From Bacillota bacterium (GTDB lineage Bacteria; Bacillota; Bacilli; Paenibacillales; NBRC-103111), in assembly GCA_023393235.1 (NCBI GenBank), contig JAEWMH010000062.1, positions 1 through 26,947 of the forward strand: a stretch of DNA of 26,947 nucleotides, in the 5' to 3' direction. Numbering within the stretch: position 1 is the first letter of the stretch; each line of letters starts with the position of its first letter. Position numbers and translations under genes: made by a program. Positions 15,026 to 22,454 of this stretch are shown in pieces. Under the pieces are notes generated by a model. It was not told the DNA's origin. It saw only the letters and a list, made by a program, of their open reading frames with translations, and searched no databases.

Positions 15026-15658
15026 ATGGTGCAACATAAAGGTTTGGCGCTGGTGCTGGCTTCTTCCTCGCCGAGAAGACAGGAATTGATTGGGCTTTTG
15101 CAGCTCCCGGTGATCGTGAGGGCAAGCCATGCGGATGAATCCGTGCCGGAGGAATGGGAGCCTGCCAAAATTGTGGAGGAGCTGTCCCTGCGCAAGGCAA
15201 GAGCGACGGAAGAAAGCCTTGCTGCAGATGGGATGGGAGTTGAGCCTGCGGCTGAGTCCTGGGTGGTTGTGGGCTCCGACACCATTGTGGTGGTGGATGG
15301 CAAGGTATTGGGCAAACCCGTCGATGAGGAGGATGCATTCCGGATGCTCTCCAGCCTCCAGGGGCGCAGGCATGAGGTGTACACCGGCGTAGCTTGTCTA
15401 CCCGGCGGCGGTTTGAAGGACAACCCTCCTGAAGTAAGCCATACGGTCAGCCAAGTCACCTTCAGCCCGATGACCGAACAGGAAATTTGGTCGTATATCC
15501 GTACCGGCGAGCCGATGGATAAGGCCGGAGCATACGGTGTGCAGGGAAGGGGCGCTTTGTTTATTGAGCATATTGCAGGTGATTTCTACAGTGTGATGGG
15601 GCTGCCGGTGAACCGGCTATATCAGATGCTGGGAAAATGGGGCATCAGCCCGTTTTGA
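15026..15658 (+). CDS. maf: Maf family nucleotide pyrophosphatase
   Basis: Maf proteins hydrolyse dTTP, UTP and modified nucleotides to monophosphates. Over-expression blocks septum formation in B. subtilis. The 210-residue length is slightly long for the family. The signature SSSPRRQELI is at residues 14-23, and GSDTIVVVDGKVLGKP carries the catalytic aspartate. The GAYGVQGRGALFIEHIAGD segment and the C-terminal GLPVNRLYQML are typical. The ATG at 15026 has AGGAGTGG 6-7 nt upstream. The ATG at 15008 is in frame but lacks a well-placed site. The expected downstream partner radC is not in this window. Confidence 0.93.
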   Translation: MVQHKGLALVLASSSPRRQELIGLLQLPVIVRASHADESVPEEWEPAKIVEELSLRKARATEESLAADGMGVEPAAESWVVVGSDTIVVVDGKVLGKPVDEEDAFRMLSSLQGRRHEVYTGVACLPGGGLKDNPPEVSHTVSQVTFSPMTEQEIWSYIRTGEPMDKAGAYGVQGRGALFIEHIAGDFYSVMGLPVNRLYQMLGKWGISPF

Positions 15659-15678
15659 GCAAATGAATTTGCCGTGGA

Positions 15679-15707
15679 TTGACTTTTCCAAGGCTCTCCT
15701 ATATGAT
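15679..15707 (+). promoter_or_regulatory. Strong sigma-A promoter of the MutS2-like attenuator unit
   Basis: TTGACT (15679-15684) and TATGAT (15702-15707) have a 17-bp spacer. The expected start is near 15714, about 27 nt before the leader peptide ATG. It begins 21 bp after the maf stop codon. Confidence 0.75.
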
Positions 15708-15740
15708 GAGGATCAAATACAGTTTGAAAGGATGGTTTTC

Positions 15741-15776
15741 ATGTCGGTATCTTCTGTAATGGTGATTTTCAACTAA
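15741..15776 (+). CDS. Leader peptide MSVSSVMVIFN
   Basis: An ATG with a good ribosome binding site (AAAGGATGG, 15727-15735) opens 11 codons ending in TAA. The hydrophobic run VMVIF near the end recalls the IFVI and IAVV stall motifs of the macrolide-sensing leader peptides ErmCL and ErmAL1. The stop codon lies in the loop of a hairpin, so a ribosome stalled on the last codons would keep that hairpin open. The role as a drug-sensing peptide is inferred. Confidence 0.65.
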   Translation: MSVSSVMVIFN

Positions 15777-15845
15777 ATAGTTGAGAGAGGCTTGCCTGGG
15801 GAGAAGCAGGATAGCGCCTGCTTTGTTTCAGTCTGCCTTTCCAAG

Positions 15846-15876
15846 AACGCTCAAGCGTACGGCTTGCTGCGTTTTT
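15846..15876 (+). terminator. Attenuator terminator 1 in the MutS2-like leader
   Basis: AACGC-T-CAAGC (15846-15856) pairs with GCTTG-CT-GCGTT (15862-15873), with a small internal bulge. The last T residues of the stem run into TTT. It lies 70 nt after the leader peptide stop. Confidence 0.65.
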
Positions 15877-15962
15877 GAAATGACGCCTTACAGAATACTC
15901 CGTGATAACCATTTGAGTTATACAGCATATGACCGGGAAGCGGTTTTTTTCGGGATTTTGCG

Positions 15963-15996
15963 GAGTGCGATGGGCTTTTTCCGTTGCACTCTTTTT
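15963..15996 (+). terminator. Attenuator terminator 2 in the MutS2-like leader
   Basis: An 11-bp stem (GAGTGCGATGG, 15963-15973, with CCGTTGCACTC, 15981-15991) has a T-rich 7-nt loop and TTTTT after it. Its 5' arm overlaps CGGAGT, which can instead pair with ACTCCG at 15897-15902. Confidence 0.8.
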
Positions 15997-16164
15997 GGTA
16001 TTTCTTCGAATTGTTATATCTCCCGGCCTCATACCGCCTACCGGCGGTAGGCCTGGTTGATGCGCCCGCAGGAGTATTCTGCCTGCTTTCAGATCTGTTC
16101 TGGGAGCCGGGGCAGCCTCTCGTGCGGATTTTTTGCGTCTCAACATCCAAGGGAGGTTCGTTTA

Positions 16165-18105
16165 TTGAATCAGAATTATACACTGGAGTTTCATACGGTA
16201 CTTGCACGTCTTGCCGAATTGGCCATGTCGGAAGGGGCCAGAGAGAAGCTGCTTGCGCTGCAGCCGTCCTTAAACGAAAGCCAATGCAGGAACAATATGC
16301 ACGAAACAACGGAAGCGAGGAAAATGCTGGACGCTGTCGGCAATCCTCCCCTTGCGCTGATGAAGGAGCTAGACCCGGTGTTAAGCACGGTACGCCAAGG
16401 AGCGATGCTTTTTCCTGAGCAGCTAGTAAACGTCTCGCAGTTTTTAAGCTCATGTAAACGGATGAAGGCCTATCTGAGAAAGTCGGAATTCCTGAACGTG
16501 GATATCGCCTTCTACGGGGGTTCGCTCCATGAATTGAACGGACTCCAAGAGGAAATTGAACGCTCCATCCGCAATGGCATCGTCGACAGCAGCGCGTCTC
16601 CCGCCCTGCATCAAGTCCGCCGAAAGCTGGAGAATGCCGCCGCAGCCGTGAAAACCAGGCTTGCCGATCTTCTCCGCAGCAATAAAGCATGGTTCGCCGA
16701 TGGATACGTAACCACCCGTTCAGGCAGATTTGTGCTTCCGGTGAGAAAGGAATACAAAAACCAGGTGAATGGAACGGTTATCGAAGCCTCGGGTACGGGC
16801 AGCACGTACTTTATTGAGCCTGCCTCCGTCAGGAAGCTGCAGGACGAAATAACCGTTTTGCAGCTGGAGGAGGAGGAAGAGATCAGAAAAATCCTCTGTG
16901 CCCTCACTGCGCTGGTTGAAGAACAAATCGCAGAAATCGAGCAGAACATGGAGCATATGGAAACCCTGGATTTCATATTTGCCAAAGCCAAGCTATCCGC
17001 GCAGATGCAGGCAATTCCCGTGCCGCTGACAACCGACCGGCGGATCATCATCCGGCAGGGCCGTCATCCGCTGCTGAAGCAGGAATCCTGCGTTCCTCTG
17101 GATTTTCAGTTAGGGGGCGATTTTCAAGGAATCGTCGTGACCGGGCCCAACACCGGCGGCAAAACCGTTGCCCTGAAAACGGTAGGGTTATTGTCGCTTA
17201 TGGCGCAAAGCGGTCTGCATGTTCCCGCGGCTGAAGGAACCTGCTTTTGCATGAACAATGCTGTTTTATGCGATATTGGGGATGGGCAGAGCATCGCGGA
17301 GAACCTGTCCACCTTTTCCGCCCACTTGACAGGCATTATCCAGATTCTGGAGCAGACTACGGATGAAACTCTGGTGCTCCTGGATGAATTGGGCTCCGGC
17401 ACCGATCCTGCCGAGGGAATGGGGTTGGCTATCGCTATTCTGGATGAGCTCAGGAGCAAAAACTGCCTGTTTGTGGCTACGACCCACTATCCTCAGGTTA
17501 AGGAATTTGCCATGCAATCCGAAGGGTTGATCAACGCCAGAATGGAATTCGACAGGGATACCTTGAAGCCGCTGTACAGCCTGAGCATTGGAGAAGCCGG
17601 CGAAAGCTGCGCCCTGCACATTGCCGAGCGTTTGGGCTTTCCGTCCCATATGCTGAAGCGTGCGTATGCGGAAGCCTACAAGCCAAACGGAACGTCTCTG
17701 CCGGAGGAAGCGCATCATTTTGACGCAGACACCACTGTGAATGCGAAGCCCGGAAAACCGGCGGTTCCCCGGTTGAAGAAGGATGCACCCCCCAAAACGG
17801 TGCAGCATGGCGGGCAGAAGTTTCAGATCGGGGACAGTGTAACGGTTTATCCGCAAAAGGAAGTCGGGATCATTTTTAAACGTTCGGATGAAAGAGGGAT
17901 GCTCGGCGTGCAAATCAAGGGAAAGAAGCAGTTCATCAAACACAAGAGGGTAAAGCTGCTTGTTCCGGCAACCGAGCTGTACCCCGAGGACTACGATTTT
18001 TCCATTGTGTTCGACACTGTGGAGAACCGCAAAGCAAGACACCGGATGGAAAAAGGGCATCAGCCGGGCTTAACCATCACCCGTAAGGAGGATCAGGATT
18101 CATGA
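16165..18105 (+). CDS. MutS2-like ATPase with KOW domain but no Smr domain
   Basis: The TTG at 16165 follows AAGGGAGG by 8-9 nt and gives 646 residues. The N-terminal half is the helical MutS core. The ATPase domain has Walker A GPNTGGKT at about residue 327, the MutS2-like segment DIGDGQSIAENLSTFSAHL near 371-389, Walker B LVLLDELGSGTDP at about 403, and ATTHYPQVKEF after it. Full-length MutS2 (about 780 residues) next has a long coiled-coil linker, then KOW and Smr domains. Here the linker is only a short Pro/Lys-rich stretch, a KOW-like domain is at about 551-600 (FQIGDSVTVYPQKEVG), and the protein ends without Smr. B. subtilis MutS2 acts on collided ribosomes, so ribosome splitting without RNA cleavage is a plausible role. 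Expression appears drug-controlled through the leader. Confidence 0.85.
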   Translation: MNQNYTLEFHTVLARLAELAMSEGAREKLLALQPSLNESQCRNNMHETTEARKMLDAVGNPPLALMKELDPVLSTVRQGAMLFPEQLVNVSQFLSSCKRMKAYLRKSEFLNVDIAFYGGSLHELNGLQEEIERSIRNGIVDSSASPALHQVRRKLENAAAAVKTRLADLLRSNKAWFADGYVTTRSGRFVLPVRKEYKNQVNGTVIEASGTGSTYFIEPASVRKLQDEITVLQLEEEEEIRKILCALTALVEEQIAEIEQNMEHMETLDFIFAKAKLSAQMQAIPVPLTTDRRIIIRQGRHPLLKQESCVPLDFQLGGDFQGIVVTGPNTGGKTVALKTVGLLSLMAQSGLHVPAAEGTCFCMNNAVLCDIGDGQSIAENLSTFSAHLTGIIQILEQTTDETLVLLDELGSGTDPAEGMGLAIAILDELRSKNCLFVATTHYPQVKEFAMQSEGLINARMEFDRDTLKPLYSLSIGEAGESCALHIAERLGFPSHMLKRAYAEAYKPNGTSLPEEAHHFDADTTVNAKPGKPAVPRLKKDAPPKTVQHGGQKFQIGDSVTVYPQKEVGIIFKRSDERGMLGVQIKGKKQFIKHKRVKLLVPATELYPEDYDFSIVFDTVENRKARHRMEKGHQPGLTITRKEDQDS

Positions 18106-18155
18106 CGCGCATAGAATAGCTTATCTTTATATATCCAAGCGGGTAATTGTAGAGG

Positions 18156-18187
18156 GGTGCTCTGTAAAAAGGGCACCTTCTTCTTCT
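18156..18187 (+). terminator. Terminator of the MutS2-like gene
   Basis: GGTGCTCT (18156-18163) pairs with AGGGCACC (18170-18177), one wobble included. It is followed by TTCTTCTTCT, a pyrimidine tract rather than pure T. Confidence 0.65.
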
Positions 18188-18194
18188 GCGTTCT

Positions 18195-18278
18195 TTCTGG
18201 CAGTATGTGGTGAAGGGCAGCATCCTTGTTTTCGCCGTGAGGCTGGATATTGCCAACCGGAAGAAGGCGGGGAAATAA
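18195..18278 (+). pseudogene. Vestigial C-terminus of a sugar ABC transporter permease
   Basis: This frame reads FWQYVVKGSILVFAVRLD followed by IANRKKAGK and a stop. It closely resembles the C-terminal end of MglC/XylH/RbsC-type sugar permeases, where a WQ-(Y/L)-(I/V)-(I/V)-KG motif is followed by a hydrophobic stretch ending AV-LD and a basic tail. The rest of the gene is absent; the preceding sequence is the terminator of the MutS2-like gene. It looks like the stump left where the MutS2-like unit replaced or interrupted a sugar transporter gene. No ribosome binding site is seen, so it is unlikely to be expressed. Confidence 0.5.
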
Positions 18279-18306
18279 CACATCTGTCGTTTCTGTGAAA
18301 ATTGGA

Positions 18307-18312
18307 TATAAT
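18307..18312 (+). promoter_or_regulatory. Consensus -10 box (TATAAT) before the winged-helix gene
   Basis: A perfect TATAAT lies 120 nt before the ATG. The hexamer 17 bp upstream (CTGTCG) is a poor -35, so an activator may be needed. Nothing else is recognised in the 120-nt leader. Confidence 0.35.
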
Positions 18313-18431
18313 GGAGTATGGATCAAACCTTCTATTCGTAGCTGCGAAATCGATTGGAGGAAATCCGGGACATTTTGATAGCCGCGAAGGAGATAGATTA
18401 ACGACTATGAGGCAGCAATTTAGGTGCAAAC

Positions 18432-19583
18432 ATGCATTTGAGCTTCGATGAAATCCATTACCAGGTAACGGCGGAGGGCCTGACCATCCGGCTGCTTCCC
18501 AAGGAATATGCGCTGCTGGTTTTTCTTCATTCCCATCAGGGACGCGCCTTCACCAGGGAGCAGCTGCTGGATCAGGTTTGGCCTATGGAGTATCCGGTGG
18601 AACGGACGGTAGATGACCATGTATACCGACTGCGGAAGAAGCTGTCCGCTTTGCACGGCCTGGAAATCCGGACGGTCCGGGGCCAGGGCTACAGTCTGGT
18701 TTTGAAGGACCAAACAGGCTTGCAGGACATGGCTCCGACCGCCAGGGATCCGGATCTTAATCAGGCTATGCGCAATGTATTCGGCAAGTATCATACATAC
18801 GGCCAAGGCCGCTCCATGATGATCCTGGCCAGACAGCAGGATGTGTTGGGTTATGAGCTGGACCCGTTTTATGCGGTTTATCTCCATTTTGTCCAGGGGG
18901 ATGTGGAATGGCTGCTCCGGACGCAGGAGTACCCATGGGAGTCACGCTACTATTTTCTTCTCCTCTTCTATATGTATACCGGCGATTCGGGTCAAAGAAT
19001 GGCATACTGCGAGACGGTGCTTGAACGGAGGCTCCTTCCTGTAAACCATCATACGGAGCTTGAAATTCTCAATATTGTGGATTTATATATTTTGGACGGA
19101 TACATAGAAAAGGCTATGGAACGGCTTAGGCTGACGGAGCAATTCATTTCCGAACACACGGACTATACCAGTTTTCTTCCTTATACGATCATTACGCTTA
19201 TGTTTGCCCATATCGTAGCAGAGAGCGGGGATGCTGTGATTGAACAGCTGGCAGCCCGATTGGAAACCTCCATATTGGTTGAAAAGCCGTATTTGCGGGA
19301 AATGGGGGGCTTCCGGATTGCTACGGGATTGTGGAAGCTGAGGCAGCGCAAGCATCAGGATGCCGAACGTTATTTGGATGAAGGGCTGGCTATTTTGGAG
19401 AAAAGCGGATTCGTCCCGCTGCAGCTTCATGCTTTGCACCGGATTATGCATTATGTGGACAGGTTGGGGGATGAAAAGCTCCGTTCCAAATATAAAAGCC
19501 TGTACCAAGCTTTTTTTGAACAGTTTTTGGGGAATGGACTGCTTCAGACCTTGGAAACGGCCATGCAGCAAGCCTTGCGGTAA
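18432..19583 (+). CDS. Winged-helix regulator with helical-repeat C-terminus
   Basis: This is a 383-residue protein. Residues about 5-93 form an OmpR/PhoB-type winged helix (RLLPKEYALLVFLHSHQG, then FTREQLLDQVW, then RTVDDHVYRLRKKL and IRTVRGQGYSL). No receiver domain and no membrane helix are present. Residues about 105-383 are all-helical and rich in aromatic residues, and may form TPR-like repeats as in SARP/BTAD-type regulators. It is a likely DNA-binding transcription factor with an unknown signal. The ATG at 18432 follows AGGTG by 5 nt. It lies 105 bp before the MFS exporter gene on the same strand and is a candidate regulator of it. Confidence 0.75.
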   Translation: MHLSFDEIHYQVTAEGLTIRLLPKEYALLVFLHSHQGRAFTREQLLDQVWPMEYPVERTVDDHVYRLRKKLSALHGLEIRTVRGQGYSLVLKDQTGLQDMAPTARDPDLNQAMRNVFGKYHTYGQGRSMMILARQQDVLGYELDPFYAVYLHFVQGDVEWLLRTQEYPWESRYYFLLLFYMYTGDSGQRMAYCETVLERRLLPVNHHTELEILNIVDLYILDGYIEKAMERLRLTEQFISEHTDYTSFLPYTIITLMFAHIVAESGDAVIEQLAARLETSILVEKPYLREMGGFRIATGLWKLRQRKHQDAERYLDEGLAILEKSGFVPLQLHALHRIMHYVDRLGDEKLRSKYKSLYQAFFEQFLGNGLLQTLETAMQQALR

Positions 19584-19688
19584 TGGCCTCGGCTTCTCTG
19601 ATATTCCTCTGACATTTCACCGTTAGGATAAGATCATAGCCTCATTCATTGGGGAACATGATTTTATTGGGATGCGGAGGAAAACGAG

Positions 19689-20951
19689 ATGTCATTGGTT
19701 CTACAGCAAGAGAGACCGGCCGCAAGCCTGCTGCGCAACAAGGTGTATGTCCGGGTATACAGCGCCTACGCGGCGGCGGCCTTCGGCGATTGGTTCGATG
19801 TATTGGCCATCCAGGTGCTGGTGGGATACCGGTGGCAGGTAAGCCCGCTGATGCTGGCGCTGATTCCCGTAGCTACCGCCCTACCCGGCATTCTGCTGGG
19901 TTCTGCCGCCGGTGTGGCTGCAGACAAATTGAACAAGCTGAAGCTGATGCGGATCTGCGACCTGACCACTGCCGTGCTGACTCTGCTTGTGCTGCTGGCG
20001 CCGAATATGGCATGGCTGCTGCCGATAATCGCTCTTCGTGCAGCGGTCTCTACCTTGAATGTGCCGGCTCAGCAGGCTCTCACCCGCCGTCTGGTCAGGG
20101 AGGACCAGCTGCTCCAGGCCACCTCCCTGAATGGAATCGTCAACCAGGGCTCGAAGCTGGCCGGCCCGCTGCTTGGCGGACTTGCGTTGTCCTTTTTGTC
20201 CCCTCAATGGTGTATTCTGCTCTGTGCTTTCTTCCGGATCGGCTCCTACGGTCTTTTGTTTACCGTCCGGAATGCGGAGGCCGCACAGGCCCACACTGGG
20301 GAGAAGGAAGATGACTCAACTTCGGAAAAACAGACCCTGAAAGCCATGTGGAAGGAAGGGTGGAGCTATATTTTCCGCAGCAGGCTGCTGTTGTTTACGA
20401 TGCTGTTCGGTTTGGCAGGATCTATGGCCATTCAATTAGTGGATTTTCAGTTTACCAGCCTATTCAGGATGATCGCGCCGAACCAGGAGGCTATGCTGGG
20501 CTGGATGGTGGCGGCTGCGGGTGCAGGCGCAGTTCTGATCATTACCATTCTGAGCAAGCGGAATAGTCCGGGCGGTTATGGCTGGAAGCTGGGCGGGGGA
20601 TATATGCTCATCGGATCGTCAATCGGAGGACTGGGTTTGCTTCCGGTGGGCAGCTCTATCCTGCCTGTACTGGCATTGGGGTTTGTATTGGGACTTGGGA
20701 ACGGCATGTTTATGGTCACCTTCCATTATTGCCTGCAGAAGGAAACGCCGCCGCATATGACCGGACGGGTATTCGGCATCCAAAGCACCGTTTTGGGGTT
20801 CGTCATGATTGCAGCTCCTCTGCTTGGCGGAGGGATGGTACAGATGGCAGGACCGGCACGTATCTTCTTCATTCTGGGGCTGGTGATTGCCGCCATTGGT
20901 GTGGTGGGAGTATTGTTCCGGGGCTTTTTCTGGCCAAAGCTGAAAGCTTGA
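19689..20951 (+). CDS. MFS efflux transporter
   Basis: This is a 420-residue polytopic inner-membrane protein with roughly 10-12 hydrophobic helices and a charged central loop near residues 195-225 (EKEDDSTSEKQTLK). The A-like loop GVAADKLNKLKLMRICD between helices 2 and 3 and the NVPAQQALTRRLV segment are typical of the MFS_3 / macrolide-efflux-like (MefA, EntS) group. It probably exports a drug or a small metabolite using the proton gradient; the substrate cannot be read from the sequence. The ATG at 19689 follows CGGAGGAAAA closely. It follows the winged-helix gene and ends in a strong terminator. Confidence 0.88.
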   Translation: MSLVLQQERPAASLLRNKVYVRVYSAYAAAAFGDWFDVLAIQVLVGYRWQVSPLMLALIPVATALPGILLGSAAGVAADKLNKLKLMRICDLTTAVLTLLVLLAPNMAWLLPIIALRAAVSTLNVPAQQALTRRLVREDQLLQATSLNGIVNQGSKLAGPLLGGLALSFLSPQWCILLCAFFRIGSYGLLFTVRNAEAAQAHTGEKEDDSTSEKQTLKAMWKEGWSYIFRSRLLLFTMLFGLAGSMAIQLVDFQFTSLFRMIAPNQEAMLGWMVAAAGAGAVLIITILSKRNSPGGYGWKLGGGYMLIGSSIGGLGLLPVGSSILPVLALGFVLGLGNGMFMVTFHYCLQKETPPHMTGRVFGIQSTVLGFVMIAAPLLGGGMVQMAGPARIFFILGLVIAAIGVVGVLFRGFFWPKLKA

Positions 20952-20973
20952 CCTGAGCATTACGCATATTTGG

Positions 20974-20997
20974 GGCGCCTATCAGGGCGCCTTTTTT
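20974..20997 (+). terminator. Terminator of the MFS gene
   Basis: GGCGCC (20974-20979) pairs with GGCGCC (20986-20991) around TATCAG and is followed by six T. Confidence 0.85.
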
Positions 20998-21101
20998 GCT
21001 GTGGTCTGCAGATGGCGAATCCCGTTGGCTGAAATGTAGAAATATGTTGGAAGATTAGACAAAATGGAAGATTGTAGATAGATTAGTTAACATTTTTCTT
21101 A

Positions 21102-21107
21102 TATAAT
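21102..21107 (+). promoter_or_regulatory. Consensus -10 box (TATAAT) before the stalk-domain gene
   Basis: A perfect TATAAT lies in an AT-rich stretch 48 nt before the ATG. No good -35 is seen at 17 bp (TAGATT), so activation or another factor is possible. Confidence 0.4.
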
Positions 21108-21154
21108 AAAAGAGTCTAAAGAGTTGGAAAATTTAACCGTATGGAGGATGAGAA

Positions 21155-22222
21155 ATGAGATTTAGCCTGAAACAAATGTCGTTGTCCCTGTTGGTAGCGG
21201 TAGTGATGTCAGTATGTGCTGTAGTGCCTGCATTTGCGGAAGATGAGAGCACCGTTGTAAGCGTTTCCGATAATCAGGAGATTAATGTTCACCATGTGGT
21301 CGGCAAGGAAAAGGTCAATGGAACTGCGGATCTTATTCACATAAACTCGTCTACCTCCATTTTCTTCGACGGATACGACGATTATGGTTACCAGGGCATC
21401 ACCTATTATCCGGAGGCTGTGCTTAAGGACGGGAAGCTTGAATTGGGCAAAGGCCAAGAGCTGGAATTCATGGAGAAGTATTATGTCGTCAAAACAGGCG
21501 ATGATTTCCCGAAATATACGACTAAGCTTCCGGAATCCGGTGAATACTTTATGTCCGCAGGCAACTTTGGCGTTCTGGAGCAAAACGGCGTTTATGAAAT
21601 CGCGTATGCCGCCAAACCAGGAGCAGACAAAAAGAGCTTTTTTGTACAGCTCACCTGGGCGGATGAAACAAGTGAACAACCGGTGAAGGAGCCTGCGAAG
21701 GAGCCGGCTCAAGAGCCTGCGAAAGAACCGGTAAAGGAACCGGTGAAGGAACCCGTGCAGGAGCCCGTGAAAAAACCGGAGCTGAAGCCAGCCGCCGCGG
21801 TTCCCACTGCCTCCAAGGTTGTAGTCAACGGCAAGGAGGTTGCTTTTGAGGCATACAACATCGAAGGCAACAACTACTTCAAGCTCCGTGATTTGGCTAA
21901 AGCAGTCAATGGCTCCGGCAAACAATTCGAGGTGGGTTTTGATGCGGCCAGCAATGCCATCAGCCTGAAGGCCGAAGCCGCATATACCGCCGTTGGCGGC
22001 GAGCTGGAGGCCTCCGGCGTGACCGGAAACCAACAGGCTGTTCCCAGCAGCTCCGCATTGATGCTCAATGGTAAAAAGCTGGAGCTTGGCGCCTACAACA
22101 TTAACGGCAACAACTACTTCAAACTTCGGGACATTGCCAAGGCCTTTAATATCGGCGTCACCTGGGACGCCAAGCTGAACATGATCGGCATTGATACAGC
22201 AATTGATTATGTAGCGGAATAA
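21155..22222 (+). CDS. Secreted stalk-domain (copper amine oxidase N-terminal-like) protein with KEP repeats
   Basis: This is a 355-residue exported protein. The signal peptide ends at VVPAFA (residue 28). Residues about 29-170 are a beta-rich domain with no family I recognise (it includes FFDGYDDYGYQGITYYPE). Residues about 174-212 are tandem K/Q-E-P repeats forming a rigid, charged spacer that may cross the wall. Residues about 218-355 hold two stalk-type motifs of the copper amine oxidase N-terminal family (VVVNGKEVAFEAYNIEGN and LMLNGKKLELGAYNINGN, each followed by NYFKLRD). These are common in Paenibacillus surface proteins and are not catalytic. The ATG follows TGGAGGATGAG. It has its own terminator, so it is probably monocistronic. 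Confidence 0.85.
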   Translation: MRFSLKQMSLSLLVAVVMSVCAVVPAFAEDESTVVSVSDNQEINVHHVVGKEKVNGTADLIHINSSTSIFFDGYDDYGYQGITYYPEAVLKDGKLELGKGQELEFMEKYYVVKTGDDFPKYTTKLPESGEYFMSAGNFGVLEQNGVYEIAYAAKPGADKKSFFVQLTWADETSEQPVKEPAKEPAQEPAKEPVKEPVKEPVQEPVKKPELKPAAAVPTASKVVVNGKEVAFEAYNIEGNNYFKLRDLAKAVNGSGKQFEVGFDAASNAISLKAEAAYTAVGGELEASGVTGNQQAVPSSSALMLNGKKLELGAYNINGNNYFKLRDIAKAFNIGVTWDAKLNMIGIDTAIDYVAE

Positions 22223-22240
22223 CGATAGCACAGCGAGGAA

Positions 22241-22269
22241 GAGGCCCGATTTTGGGGCCTCTTTTTTTT
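22241..22269 (+). terminator. Terminator of the stalk-domain gene
   Basis: GAGGCCC (22241-22247) pairs with GGGCCTC (22255-22261) and is followed by eight T. Confidence 0.92.
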
Positions 22270-22355
22270 GTACAAGCGCCGGATTTCTCGGTTAAAGCCC
22301 TCCATGCTGCGATTCCCGCCGCACCGATAACGATGAAATGTCGAAGAAGGCCCTC

Positions 22356-22374
22356 AAACCGGCTCTGCCGGTTT
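22356..22374. repeat. Perfect 8-bp hairpin AAACCGGC-TCT-GCCGGTTT
   Basis: This is a near-perfect palindrome in the long intergenic gap, extended outward by partial pairing of GCCCTC with GAGGC. It has no T tract, so it is not a standard terminator. Function unknown. Confidence 0.6.
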
Positions 22375-22454
22375 CGAGGCTTCCATAACCTATCCGGCCT
22401 ATGGCTCGGACCATGTTATTTCAGGGTAGCGGTTCACGGAAAACTGCTTTTCTG

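Larger units (their letters stand above)
15714..16164 (+). promoter_or_regulatory. Long attenuation leader with stalling-type peptide and two terminators
   Basis: The leader is about 450 nt. It holds an 11-residue peptide gene (15741-15776), a hairpin overlapping its stop (TCAACT with AGTTGA, 15769-15784), a second hairpin (AGCAGG with CCTGCT, 15805-15822), and terminators at 15846-15876 and 15963-15996. A competing helix joins 15896-15905 (core ACTCCG) to 15958-15967 (core CGGAGT), which would block the second terminator. A further perfect palindromic region (TACCGCC-TACC-GGCGGTA, 16032-16049) lies before the ribosome binding site. Ribosome-controlled attenuation in response to a ribosome-targeting drug is inferred from this layout, as known for erm and antibiotic-resistance ABC-F genes. 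Confidence 0.65.

Noticed and set aside
14558..15373. N-terminal extension of the amidase frame to 700 residues
   Set aside because: It runs opposite DUF4321 and maf. The signal peptide and ribosome binding site near 14557 mark the real start.
15659..15672. Hairpin GCAAAT-GA-ATTTGC after maf as a terminator
   Set aside because: It is a weak AT-rich stem with a 2-nt loop and no T tract.
15781..16050. 89-codon frame inside the attenuation leader
   Set aside because: It overlaps both terminators, lacks a ribosome binding site and matches no family.
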